Shown here in pieces: positions 37,701-45,327 of a stretch of DNA of 64,000 nt (position 1 is the first letter of the stretch; each line of letters begins with the position of its first letter). The stretch is from NCBI GenBank assembly GCA_937929805.1, contig CALFUT010000012.1, positions 124,001 through 188,000 on the forward strand. Direction: 5' to 3'. The stretch comes from an uncultured Pirellulaceae bacterium. Its GTDB lineage: Bacteria; Planctomycetota; Planctomycetia; Pirellulales; Pirellulaceae. The notes beneath the pieces are model-generated. The model worked only from the letters and a program-made list of their open reading frames with translations. It was not told where the DNA came from and did no database searches. Both the position numbers and the translations under genes were made by a program.

Positions 37701-40451
37701 ATCGCTGACGCTGAAGCTCACGAAGCTAAAAGTGCCAGAGCCCACGCCGACAGTTTGCAGAGCCAAGCATCGAATGCCCAGTGGGATGCAAACGCGAAAG
37801 CTCATGCCGCTCATGATGCTCAGTCGAACGCAGATCATCTTTCCCAGCGTTTAGCACAAGCTCGTGCCAACGATGGCTATGATGCTTACGGCAACTACGT
37901 TAACGTCGACAGCTTGGCTGCTCAGGCCGCAGAAGCTCAGGCTCATGCGGATCGCCTTAGCTCAGACGCGTCATGGGCTCAATCGAATGCGGATTCTCTG
38001 GCACAGCAAGCTGCTGAAGCCGAAGCAAGAGCTGAGTGGGAAGCACGACAAGCTGCCGAAGCGGAAGCGAAAGCCCAGTTGGAAGCCCAGCAAGCTGCCG
38101 AAGCTGAAGCGAAGGCACAGGCAGAAGCTGAAAGAGCAGCCCATGCCGAAGCCAAAGCACAGGCTGAAGCACAGCAAGCTGCCGAAGCCGAAGCAAAGGC
38201 CCAAGCTGAAGCCAAAGAAGCGATGCACGCTGAAGCAAAAGCCCATGCTGAGTTGAAAGAAGCACAGCAGGCTGAAGCGAAAGCACAAGCGGAAGCTAAA
38301 GAAGCGATGCATGCCGAAGCTAAAGCACAGGCCGAAGCACAAGAAGCTGCTGAAGCTGAAGCCAGAGCACAAGCCGAAGCCAAAGAAGCAATGCACGCTG
38401 AAGCCAAAGCACAGGCCGAAATGCAAGAAGCACAGCAAGCCGAAGCGAAAGCTCAGGCTGAAGCACAGGAAGCTGAGCGAGCTGAAGCGAAAGCCCACGC
38501 AGAAGCCAAAGAAGCCGAGCATGCTGAAGCTAAGGCACAAGCCGAAGCGAAAGAAGCAATGCACGCTGAAGCCAAGGCCGAAGCCGAAGCCAAAGAAGCT
38601 GCTCACGCAGAAGCCAAGGCACAAGCTGAAGCTAAAGAAGCCGAACATGCTGAAGCCAAGGCACAAGCCGAAGCTAAAGAAGCTGAGCACGCCGAAGCCA
38701 AGGCACACGCCGAAGCACAAGAAGCTGCTCACGCCGAAGCCAAGGCACAAGCCGAAGCACAAGAGGCTGCCAACGCTGAAGCCAAAGCTCAAGCCGAAGC
38801 ACAAGAAGCTGAGCACGCAGAAGCTAAAGCTCAAGCCGAAGCACAAGAAGCTGCTGACGCTGAAGCCAAAGCTCAAGCCGAAGCACAAGAAGCTGAGCAC
38901 GCTGAAGCCAAGGCACGAGCTGAAATGCAAGAAGCACAGCAAGCCGAAGCCACAGCACAAGCTGAAGCACAAGAAGCGACTGAAGCCGAAGCCAAAGCTC
39001 GATCTGAAGCTGAGCAAGCCGCTCATGCCGAAGCCAAAGCACAAGCTGCTGCACAAGAAGCAGCTCAAGCAGAAGCACGAGCTCAAGCCGAGGCGAAGGA
39101 AGCTGCTCACGCCGAAGCCAAAGCACAAGCCGAAGCACAAGAAGCTGACGCCGCCGAAGCCAAAGCTCAAGCTGAAATGCAAGAAGCACAGCAAGCCGAA
39201 GCCAGTGCACAGGCCGCTGCTCAAGAAGCAGCTGCAGCAGAAGCACGAGCACAAGCCGAAGCGAATGAAGCCGCCCAAGCCGAAGCCAAAGCACAAGCCG
39301 AAGCGAAGGAAGCTGCTCACGCAGAAGCCGTCGCCCAAGCTGAAGCCAAAGAAGCTGCCGCTGCCGAAGCCAAAGCACAAGCTGAAGCGAAGGAAGCTGC
39401 TCACGCAGAATCCGTAGCCCAAGCCGAAGCGAAGGAAGCTGCTGCTGCCGAAGCCAAAGCACAAACCGAGGCGAAGGAAGCAACGCATGCTGAAGCCCAA
39501 GCTGATGCTGAAGCGAAAGAAGCTGCCCAAGCCGAAGCAACCGCTCAGGCCGAAGCCGCCGAAGCTGCACAAGCTGAAGCCAAAGCACAATCTGAAGCGA
39601 AAGAAGCTGCTCAGGCTGAAGTAGTTGCTCAAACCGAAGCCAAAGAAGCTGCTGCTGCCGAAGCCAAGGCTCAAGCCCACGCTAAAGAAGCTGCGGCTGC
39701 TGAAGCTAAGGCCCAAGCCGAAGCTGCTGAAGCCGCCCAAGCCGAAGCGAAAGCACAAGCTGAAGCGAAGGAAGCTGCTCAAGCAGAAGCCGTCGCCCAA
39801 GCTGAAGCCAAAGAAGCTGCCGCTGCTGAAGCCAAAGCCCAAGCCGAAGCTGCTGAAGCTGCTAAAGCAGAAACAGTCGCGGCTGCCGAAGCCAAAGAAG
39901 CAGCTGAAGCAAAAGCCAAAGCTGAAGCAGAAGCGAAAGAAGCTGCTGCTGCTGAAGCCAAGGCTCAAGCCGAAGCCAAAGAAGCTGCACAAGCTGATGC
40001 CAAAGCAAAATCTGAAGCAGCGGAAGCTGCCAAAGCAGGAGCCGATGCTGATGCTCGTGCCAAAGAAGCTGCTCAAGCCGACGCCAGAGCTAAAGCGGAA
40101 GCCAGCGAAGCTACTCAAGCGGAAGCAAAGGCAAAAGCTGACGCCAGCGAAGTTGCCCAAGCCAATGCCAAAGCTCAAGCTGAGGCAAAGGAAGCTGCAA
40201 CCGCTGACGCAAAAGCGAAAGCTGACACCAGCAACGCTGCTCGGGCAGAATCACAATCCGTTGCTGATACGGCCAAGGCCGCAGAAGCTAGAGCCGAAGC
40301 ACTGGCTGCCGCCAATGAACAGGCTCGTGAGGACGCAAGAGACCGGGCAGTCGCGAAAGACGATGCCTTGGACCACGCAAAGAATTCCGGTGTTGCAGCA
40401 CAAGCCCTACGCGACTCGATTGCTGCTAACCAAAACAAGTACGGTTACTAG
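34779..40451 (+). CDS. Giant Ala-rich 14-residue-repeat protein with LExR-type N-terminal motif
   Basis: A 1890-residue protein. Residues 1-40 hold a helical lead and the motif ELLEQRIMYSA (31-41), the planctomycete LExR-type export mark. About 41-255 is acidic and Asn/Asp/Gly-rich. From about 255 to 1010 the unit is 14 residues long, for example ERAQADQARATADA. After a linker with DGYDAYGNYVNVDSLA near 1031 a second block (about 1080-1810) uses units like EAKAQAEAKEAAHA. Nearly every second residue is Ala, with no Cys or Pro and hardly any aromatics, so a very long helical rod or coiled coil is expected, reminiscent of TolA. The end is DSIAANQNKYGY. GGAAAAGA lies just before the ATG. Gene position suggests it is the cargo of the upstream exporter. 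Confidence 0.85.
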   Translation: MNLNNILKKYVAQATNQSASQLSADQQHNIELLEQRIMYSATQCGAALGPDGGLDIAELESLVAENPDIEEFFGKFDKNLDFEAINNFVDDLLANEGSVEEAIDNAGKQDGGDNTKLVSADAQTGGNRGPNVFFNAGNDADGFEVIKGKAGLDVGGADSDGNSQSNDARFTNVDDDATDRSQSGKKQIREAQDNNVVQNNGFRPQLIQDFAAPDISFDVDLDEVRSGTDRVGNDVVEGSQGNENVDRSVNNDAEVQKAQQAYEAAEAEADRSRGEAKVEADNAEQARQAAEAERAQADQARAAADAVAREADQSQKIAETERAQADRARSDADAVAREAEKARELAEAERTQAEQAKTAADTQRTQADQARTTADAEKTQADQARTTAEAEARQADQARQTADAEKAQADQARTTADAEAREADQARQTADAEKAQADQARTTADAEAREANQARQVADAEQAKADQSRAEADAAGDDAEQARATADAEQAQADQARATADAEAREADQARQTADAEKAQADQARTTADAEAREAESARSTADAEKAQAEQARATADAEAREAEQARSVADAERAQADQARSEADAAAKEADQLRATADAERAEAEQAKATAEAERAQANQAKATAEAERAQADQARSEADAAAKQADQLRATADVERAEADQAKATAEAERAQADQARATADAEQAQAEQAKATAEVERAQADQARVAADGERTEADQAKAAAQTERAQADQARATADAERAQADQAKATAQSERAQADQARATADVERAQADQANATAQSERAQADQARTTADAERAQADQAKATAEAERAQADQARATADAERAQADQAKATAQSERAQADQARATADAERAQAEQAKATAESERAQANQARATADAERAQADQAKATAQSERAQADQARSAADAERAQADQAKATAQSERAQADQARNVANAEAHEAQHARAEADSAAKDAMHARNAADAEAREATNARSIADAEAHEAKSARAHADSLQSQASNAQWDANAKAHAAHDAQSNADHLSQRLAQARANDGYDAYGNYVNVDSLAAQAAEAQAHADRLSSDASWAQSNADSLAQQAAEAEARAEWEARQAAEAEAKAQLEAQQAAEAEAKAQAEAERAAHAEAKAQAEAQQAAEAEAKAQAEAKEAMHAEAKAHAELKEAQQAEAKAQAEAKEAMHAEAKAQAEAQEAAEAEARAQAEAKEAMHAEAKAQAEMQEAQQAEAKAQAEAQEAERAEAKAHAEAKEAEHAEAKAQAEAKEAMHAEAKAEAEAKEAAHAEAKAQAEAKEAEHAEAKAQAEAKEAEHAEAKAHAEAQEAAHAEAKAQAEAQEAANAEAKAQAEAQEAEHAEAKAQAEAQEAADAEAKAQAEAQEAEHAEAKARAEMQEAQQAEATAQAEAQEATEAEAKARSEAEQAAHAEAKAQAAAQEAAQAEARAQAEAKEAAHAEAKAQAEAQEADAAEAKAQAEMQEAQQAEASAQAAAQEAAAAEARAQAEANEAAQAEAKAQAEAKEAAHAEAVAQAEAKEAAAAEAKAQAEAKEAAHAESVAQAEAKEAAAAEAKAQTEAKEATHAEAQADAEAKEAAQAEATAQAEAAEAAQAEAKAQSEAKEAAQAEVVAQTEAKEAAAAEAKAQAHAKEAAAAEAKAQAEAAEAAQAEAKAQAEAKEAAQAEAVAQAEAKEAAAAEAKAQAEAAEAAKAETVAAAEAKEAAEAKAKAEAEAKEAAAAEAKAQAEAKEAAQADAKAKSEAAEAAKAGADADARAKEAAQADARAKAEASEATQAEAKAKADASEVAQANAKAQAEAKEAATADAKAKADTSNAARAESQSVADTAKAAEARAEALAAANEQAREDARDRAVAKDDALDHAKNSGVAAQALRDSIAANQNKYGY
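35580..40260 (+). repeat. 42-bp tandem repeat array inside the giant gene
   Basis: The DNA repeats in steps of 42 bases, one per 14-residue protein unit. In the first part (to about 37600) units centre on GCCCAAGCCGATCAAGC; in the second (from about 38030) on GCCGAAGCCAAAGC. Some neighbouring units are nearly identical at the base level, for instance around 37140-37330, which points to recent expansion or homogenisation. The composition keeps other frames free of stops, creating long false ORFs on both strands. Confidence 0.9.
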
Positions 40452-40492
40452 TTTTCTAGCGGCATAATGTGACGAAAGTGGCAAAAGTTCTC

Positions 40493-40523
40493 AGGCCGGG
40501 CATCATTTGCCCGGCCTTTTTTT
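40493..40523 (+). terminator. Rho-independent terminator of the giant gene
   Basis: AGGCCGGGC (40493-40501) pairs perfectly with GCCCGGCCT (40509-40517) over a 7-base loop, and Ts continue to 40523. It lies 41 bases past the stop codon. Confidence 0.93.
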
Positions 40524-40701
40524 GTTTGCACAAGTGCTTTTCCACTTGAGTATAAAATACGTTGTTGTCGCTCCATACAGCTGAGCGATTGGCGAATCTC
40601 AACGACGGCAGGCTTATGCGATTCGACAGAATCGAAACAAAACAACGGTGTGAAAAAAACGAATCCCGATTCGGGCTTCGCAACAGTGAGCGGAGATGTC
40701 C

Positions 40702-41589
40702 TCAATCACATTTTGTTCGGCTGGTGCGAAACTCGCCTCGCCAGCCCAACTTTTCGCGAAGCGTGCGGTAGTAGTTTCGGCCAGCGACTTCGATCAGTTG
40801 AAAAACCGGTTCGGCGCGGGTGATGCGAATGCGATGATTGACCGTCAACTTCACCACTTTCTGTCCGTCGACGACCAATGATGTCGACTCGTTCGGTTCG
40901 TCGACCACGATTTCGTAAACTCGGTCGGCGGTGTCAATGATTGGCCGGACCGTCAGAGTGTGCGGGCTGATTGGCGAGATAACAAACGCTTCGACATCTT
41001 TGCGTACGATTGGGCCACCGGCAGAAAGATTGTGAGCGGTCGAGCCAACGGGGGTGCTAATGATTAGGCCGTCGCATGAGTAAACAGTGGCTTGTTCGCC
41101 GTCGACGACCAAGCCGATCCGCTGAATGTTGAACGGCGGCCCGCCCAAGATGGCCGCTTCATTAAGGCCAAGCATAACGTTCGTTCGTTCGCTGCCTAAA
41201 AAAACTTCCACTCGCATCATCAAGTGGTTAACCAGCGTGAATTTACCCGCGACGTATTTTTCCAAAGCCGCAACAACGCCCTTGGGTGGAGTGTCTGCCA
41301 AAAAACCAAGTTTACCAAGGTTCACTCCGAGCACCGGGATTTGATGCTCAGCCATTTGCCGAGCGGCCCGCAAAATCGAACCATCGCCGCCCAGAACGAT
41401 TGCCAGATCTGCGTCGACTTTTGACAGGTCGGCCTCGTAGCGAAAATCTTCCTGAACAATGTCAACGAAACGTTCGATCTCTGGCCGCAGCTTTTTAGCG
41501 GCAGGGATCAGGTCGGGTTTTCGATCCCCGGAACCAAGAATCAGAGCCTGAGGCCGTTTGGTTTCAGATGTTGCTTCAGGCATGGACAC
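40702..41589 (-). CDS. nadK: NAD kinase
   Basis: A 295-residue cytosolic enzyme that phosphorylates NAD to NADP. It carries the diagnostic GGDG at residues 67-70 (IVLGGDGSILRAAR), GVNLGKLGFLAD shortly after, the conserved NE in GLNEAAI, and TPVGSTAHNLSAGGPIV near residue 180, which binds the nicotinamide side. Starts with ATG at 41589 or, two codons later, 41583. It is the last gene of a minus-strand run after dxs, separated from it by a family A palindrome that may end or attenuate transcription. Confidence 0.95.
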   Translation of the reverse strand: MSMPEATSETKRPQALILGSGDRKPDLIPAAKKLRPEIERFVDIVQEDFRYEADLSKVDADLAIVLGGDGSILRAARQMAEHQIPVLGVNLGKLGFLADTPPKGVVAALEKYVAGKFTLVNHLMMRVEVFLGSERTNVMLGLNEAAILGGPPFNIQRIGLVVDGEQATVYSCDGLIISTPVGSTAHNLSAGGPIVRKDVEAFVISPISPHTLTVRPIIDTADRVYEIVVDEPNESTSLVVDGQKVVKLTVNHRIRITRAEPVFQLIEVAGRNYYRTLREKLGWRGEFRTSRTKCD

Positions 41590-41665
41590 TAATTCAATGA
41601 ACGCGGTGAATGGTCGTAGTTTGATTGTAGCCTTTTCAGCAACCCTGCGAATCGCATGAAAACAA

Positions 41666-41736
41666 GGCCACGGACTGACACAGATTAGTACGGATCGAAG
41701 TCTAGCATCTGTGTGAATCCGTGTTCATGCGTGGCT
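41666..41736. repeat. Dispersed palindromic repeat, family A, copy 3
   Basis: GGCCACGGACTGACACAGATTA pairs imperfectly with ATCTGTGTGAATCCGTG...GCGTGGCT. It fills the spacer between dxs and nadK. Confidence 0.8.
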
Positions 41737-41742
41737 CAAAAT

Positions 41743-43659
41743 TTACGCGGGTTCCGTCGCGTTCAATTTCAGCAGAGCGGCAGCCTCGCGGCATGTTTTG
41801 GCAATGCCGGCCGCATCCAATTTCATTTCAGCTAAAACCTCATGCCGATCAGCGTGCTGAACGAACTCGTCTGGGATGCCAATGCGATGGATCTTGCGAG
41901 CGTCTAATCCCAGTTCGTTCGCGGCCTCAAGGACAGCACTTCCGAATCCGCCTTGCAACATGGCTTCTTCGACCGTGACCACGAAACCAGTGTTTTCGAT
42001 CGTATTGCGAAGCATGTCGGTGTCGAGTGGCTTGACGAAACGAGCGTTCACGACTGAGATGTCCAGTCCCTCGGCGGCCAGTTCTTCGGCCGCTGCTAAG
42101 GCTGCTTCCAAAGGCGTGCCGCAGACGATGATCGTGCCGTCGGTTCCCGGTCGCAGCGTCTCTGACTTGCCCAGTTCGATCGGCTGGAGTTCGCGTTTGA
42201 TTTCGGCAGCGGCGGTTTTCGGGTAACGAATCGAGCACGCAACGTCATGCTGGAGCGAAAAGTCCAGCATCGCTCCTAGGTCATTGGCGTCGCCCGGTGC
42301 CATCACGACCATGTTCGGGAACATCCGCATGTAACCGTAATCGAACGTGCCGTGATGGGTTGGCCCATCGTTGGCTGTTAGACCGGCTCGGTCGAGCATG
42401 AAGGTGACCGGAAGTCCTTGCAGGCAGACTTCTTGGAAGATCTGGTCGTAGCTTCGCTGCAGGAAGGTGCTATAGATGTCGACGATTGGCCGCATGCCGG
42501 TTTTGGCTTGCCCTGCCGCAAAAGCGACCGCGTGTGATTCGCAGATCCCTACATCAAAGAATCGGTCCGGGAACTCTTCGCGGACCGGTTCCAGTTTGTT
42601 GCCTTGGCACATCGCGGCGGTGATGACGGTCACTTTGTCGTTGTGTCGCATCTGGTCGGCAATCGCGTCACGCGCGTGGTCGGTGTACGCCTTCGATCCG
42701 GATTTTGATTTCGGGATCGGATTGCCTTCGTCGTCGGTCGTGAACGCTGGCGGCGTGTGGAAGTAAACGGGGTCCTCGGCCGCGGCTTGAAAGCCATGGC
42801 CTTTCTTCGTGATGACATGCAGCAGAACCGGTCCGTCGATTTTGCGGACCATTTCCAAGTACTTCTTCATGACGCCAATGTCGTGTCCGTCGATCGGCCC
42901 AAAGTACTTGAAGCCGAACTCCTCAAACATCATGCCGCCGTGAAGACCGGCTTTGACGCCTTCTTTAATCTGAAACAGCAAACGCTCGGCCGGGTCACCC
43001 AAAACGGGAACCTTGCTCAACGTTTTCACGATCTCATTCTTCACGCCCGTGTAGACTCGGTTGGAACGCAGCCGATCTAGATAGGTTGCGACGCCTCCCA
43101 CGCGGGGGCAAATCGACATCTCGTTGTCGTTCAAAACGACCAGCATTTTGCTGTTCAGTTCCGCTGCGTTGTTGATTGCTTCGAAAACGATGCCTGAAGG
43201 AAACGCACCGTCGCCGATTACCGCGACACTGTGATTGTCTTTGCGGCCCATCAAGTCATCGCCGCTGCGAAGGCCGACCATCGTCGAGACACTGCAACCG
43301 GCGTGACCCGTCATGAACAGGTCATAGTCGCTCTCGGCCGGGTTGGGATAACCCATCAACCCGCCTTTGGTTCGGATCGTATGGAATTCGTCGTAGCGGC
43401 CGGTGATTAGTTTTTGCGGGTAAATTTGGTGACCCGTGTCCCAAATCAGCCGGTCGTGAAGAAAATCATAGGTGCTGTGCAAAGCAAGCGTTAGCTCGAC
43501 CACGCCAAGGTTCGACGCAAAGTGTGCCGCGCGCATGCTGAGTAAGCCGCACAGCGTTTCGCGAATCTCGGTGGCAACCTGATTCAACTCCGACAGCTTC
43601 ATCCCGTGCAGTTGCTTAGATGATTTGAGGGTCGGTAAAATTTTGGGCGTGTTCGCCAT
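41743..43659 (-). CDS. dxs: 1-Deoxy-D-xylulose-5-phosphate synthase
   Basis: DXS makes DXP from pyruvate and glyceraldehyde 3-phosphate, the first step of the MEP isoprenoid route, using thiamine diphosphate. The 638-residue protein has WDTGHQIYPQKLITGR with a conserved active-site His, the TPP motif GDGAFPSGIVFEAINNA near residues 148-164, FGFKYFGPIDGHD, and DRAGLTANDGPTHHGTFD in the pyrimidine domain. The C-terminal transketolase domain (GFVVTVEEAMLQGGFGSAV) is complete. Its ATG at 43659 comes 3 bases after the ispA stop, so the two are co-translated, joining DXP formation and prenyl-chain building in one operon. Confidence 0.96.
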   Translation of the reverse strand: MANTPKILPTLKSSKQLHGMKLSELNQVATEIRETLCGLLSMRAAHFASNLGVVELTLALHSTYDFLHDRLIWDTGHQIYPQKLITGRYDEFHTIRTKGGLMGYPNPAESDYDLFMTGHAGCSVSTMVGLRSGDDLMGRKDNHSVAVIGDGAFPSGIVFEAINNAAELNSKMLVVLNDNEMSICPRVGGVATYLDRLRSNRVYTGVKNEIVKTLSKVPVLGDPAERLLFQIKEGVKAGLHGGMMFEEFGFKYFGPIDGHDIGVMKKYLEMVRKIDGPVLLHVITKKGHGFQAAAEDPVYFHTPPAFTTDDEGNPIPKSKSGSKAYTDHARDAIADQMRHNDKVTVITAAMCQGNKLEPVREEFPDRFFDVGICESHAVAFAAGQAKTGMRPIVDIYSTFLQRSYDQIFQEVCLQGLPVTFMLDRAGLTANDGPTHHGTFDYGYMRMFPNMVVMAPGDANDLGAMLDFSLQHDVACSIRYPKTAAAEIKRELQPIELGKSETLRPGTDGTIIVCGTPLEAALAAAEELAAEGLDISVVNARFVKPLDTDMLRNTIENTGFVVTVEEAMLQGGFGSAVLEAANELGLDARKIHRIGIPDEFVQHADRHEVLAEMKLDAAGIAKTCREAAALLKLNATEPA

Positions 43660-43662
43660 GAG

Positions 43663-44592
43663 TCAACGAGTCCTCTCAACAACAAATTGAGCCAGCAAGT
43701 TCAATGAGGCAGCTGCTTCGCCAAACGGCTCGACCGCTTCCATCGCCGCGGCCGCCATCTGGCGAGCTCGGACTTCGGATTCGGCTTCGCCCAAAACGGA
43801 CGGATAGGTCAGCTTGCCTTGCTCGGCATCTTTTCCAGTTTGTTTTCCCATATCTTCGGATGTCGCTCGAAGGTCCAGCAGGTCGTCGACGATCTGGAAC
43901 GCGAGTCCTAGATGGCGTCCATAGTCGACCAACCGTTGCCGGTCTTCGTCACTTGCACCGGCGGTCATCGCACCCAATTCTAAGGACACCGCCAGCAGCG
44001 AGCCTGTTTTCCGGCGATGGATTCTTTCGAGTGCTTCCAGTTTGATTTCAAACGGTTCGTCACTGATTGTGGAATATTGGAAACTTAAATCATCCATTTG
44101 TCCGCCGACCAGATGGCATGGTCCAGCGGCGGCCGCCAAACGAGTCACACATTTTGCCGCAACATCGGCGGGCTGAGTGTCTCTGCTGATGACCTCCAAC
44201 GCCAACGGAATCAGCGCGTCTCCGGCGAGGATTGCAGTGGCCTCGTTGAATTGAATGTGAACGGTCGGCCGGCCCCGACGGATTTCGTCATCGTCCATCG
44301 CGGGCAGGTCGTCGTGGATCAACGAATAGGCGTGAATCATTTCGACCGCGCAAGCGCTTGGCAACGCATTTTCCAATTCGCCGCCGCAAATCCGCGCTGC
44401 CGTTAGAACCAACAAAGGCCGGATTCGTTTTCCCGGGGCCAGTAGGGCATAGCGGATCGCCTCGCGAAGGCTGTCGGGGCACTCGCCATCAAACTGCGTG
44501 TAGCTATCCAGACGCGTTTCGATCAGGCTTCGCAAACGAGCCACCTCCGGCGCGATTTCGGGAGGAAAGAGAGCGGTGTCGGAAGCGGACAT
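43663..44592 (-). CDS. ispA: Polyprenyl (farnesyl/geranylgeranyl) diphosphate synthase
   Basis: A 309-residue trans-prenyltransferase. The first Asp-rich motif is HDDLPAMDDDEIRRGRPTVH (residues about 93-112), with the bacterial DDxxxxD spacing, and the second is FQIVDDLLDLRA near residue 233. The segment GKRIRPLLVLTA near residue 54 binds the diphosphate. It condenses IPP with DMAPP/GPP, making farnesyl or geranylgeranyl diphosphate; chain length cannot be set from sequence alone. ATG start at 44592. It directly precedes dxs and follows xseB by 301 bases, the common xseA-xseB-ispA-dxs order of many bacteria. Confidence 0.93.
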   Translation of the reverse strand: MSASDTALFPPEIAPEVARLRSLIETRLDSYTQFDGECPDSLREAIRYALLAPGKRIRPLLVLTAARICGGELENALPSACAVEMIHAYSLIHDDLPAMDDDEIRRGRPTVHIQFNEATAILAGDALIPLALEVISRDTQPADVAAKCVTRLAAAAGPCHLVGGQMDDLSFQYSTISDEPFEIKLEALERIHRRKTGSLLAVSLELGAMTAGASDEDRQRLVDYGRHLGLAFQIVDDLLDLRATSEDMGKQTGKDAEQGKLTYPSVLGEAESEVRARQMAAAAMEAVEPFGEAAASLNLLAQFVVERTR

Positions 44593-44893
44593 GGAGAGCC
44601 TAAGACTCGGTGGAAGAAGAAACGTTGGATATGATTAAGTGAACCGCTGGAATGATCAGTCTGGCAACCCTAACCTAGCAATACATAGCCAGATTGACGC
44701 ACTTGATTTGGCCTATCGCAAAAAGAGCCGCCGTTAAGGCAAGTGGCAGAATATAACCCACCGGCAAATTAAGGAAATCCTTCGAGGCTTCGGTCTATTT
44801 AGCGGTTGGTTTTAACTTGCCTTCTGCCTAAGGGCAATCGATCCGCCCTGAGCCGAGTTTTCATTGTAGCTCGGTTGGGCCTCGACCAACAGG
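44593..44893. other. Spacer between xseB and ispA, no feature seen
   Basis: 301 bases within a same-strand run. No ORF, strong hairpin or repeat was recognised. It may hold a separate promoter for ispA-dxs. Confidence 0.4.
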
Positions 44894-45322
44894 TTAAAAC
44901 AGGCTCGATGGATCGTCTTCCACGTCGGTCTCCTGCTCCAATTCGTCCACGAGTTCCTGTTCTTCAGATGTGTGTTTCGGTTTGGCGCTCTTCCGGGAAG
45001 TTTTGCGGGCGGTGCGTTTGGCGGTATTTTGCCCACGCCCACCCAGTTCTTCGGTAGCCGCGTCGTCAAAGTCTTGAGTGACCAGATTGCCGTCTTTATC
45101 GATCTTCACCAACAGCTCGATCTTCCGCTCGGCTTCCTTGAGAGCCGCGTGGCAGTTTTTCAAGTGTTTGACGCCTTGCTCGTACTGGTTTAGTGAGTCG
45201 CTGAGCGAAAGCTGACCGTCTTCCAGTTGTTCCACGACTGCATGAAGCGATTCCAGCGACTCTTCAAACGACGCTTGGTCCGGCGCGGTGGTTTTCGGTT
45301 TTGTGGATTTCTTTTTTGCCAT
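44894..45322 (-). CDS. xseB: Exodeoxyribonuclease VII small subunit
   Basis: A 142-residue protein. Residues about 18-75 hold the XseB helical hairpin: SFEESLESLHAVVEQLEDGQ, LSLSDSLNQYEQGVKHLKNC, ALKEAERKIELL. It binds XseA to make the single-strand nuclease exonuclease VII. The family is usually about 80 residues; here a 65-residue tail, first basic (RTARKTSRKSAKPK) then acidic (DELEQETDVEDD), is added. The ATG at 45322 is 5 bases after the xseA stop. Confidence 0.93.
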   Translation of the reverse strand: MAKKKSTKPKTTAPDQASFEESLESLHAVVEQLEDGQLSLSDSLNQYEQGVKHLKNCHAALKEAERKIELLVKIDKDGNLVTQDFDDAATEELGGRGQNTAKRTARKTSRKSAKPKHTSEEQELVDELEQETDVEDDPSSLF

Positions 45323-45327
45323 CGAGA

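Noticed and set aside
37971-40178. A 735-codon open frame on the minus strand inside the giant repeat gene
   Set aside because: It mirrors the 42-bp repeat; its product is an endless Ser/Phe/Gly/Leu pattern set by the GCTGAAGCC composition, with no ribosome binding site or domain.
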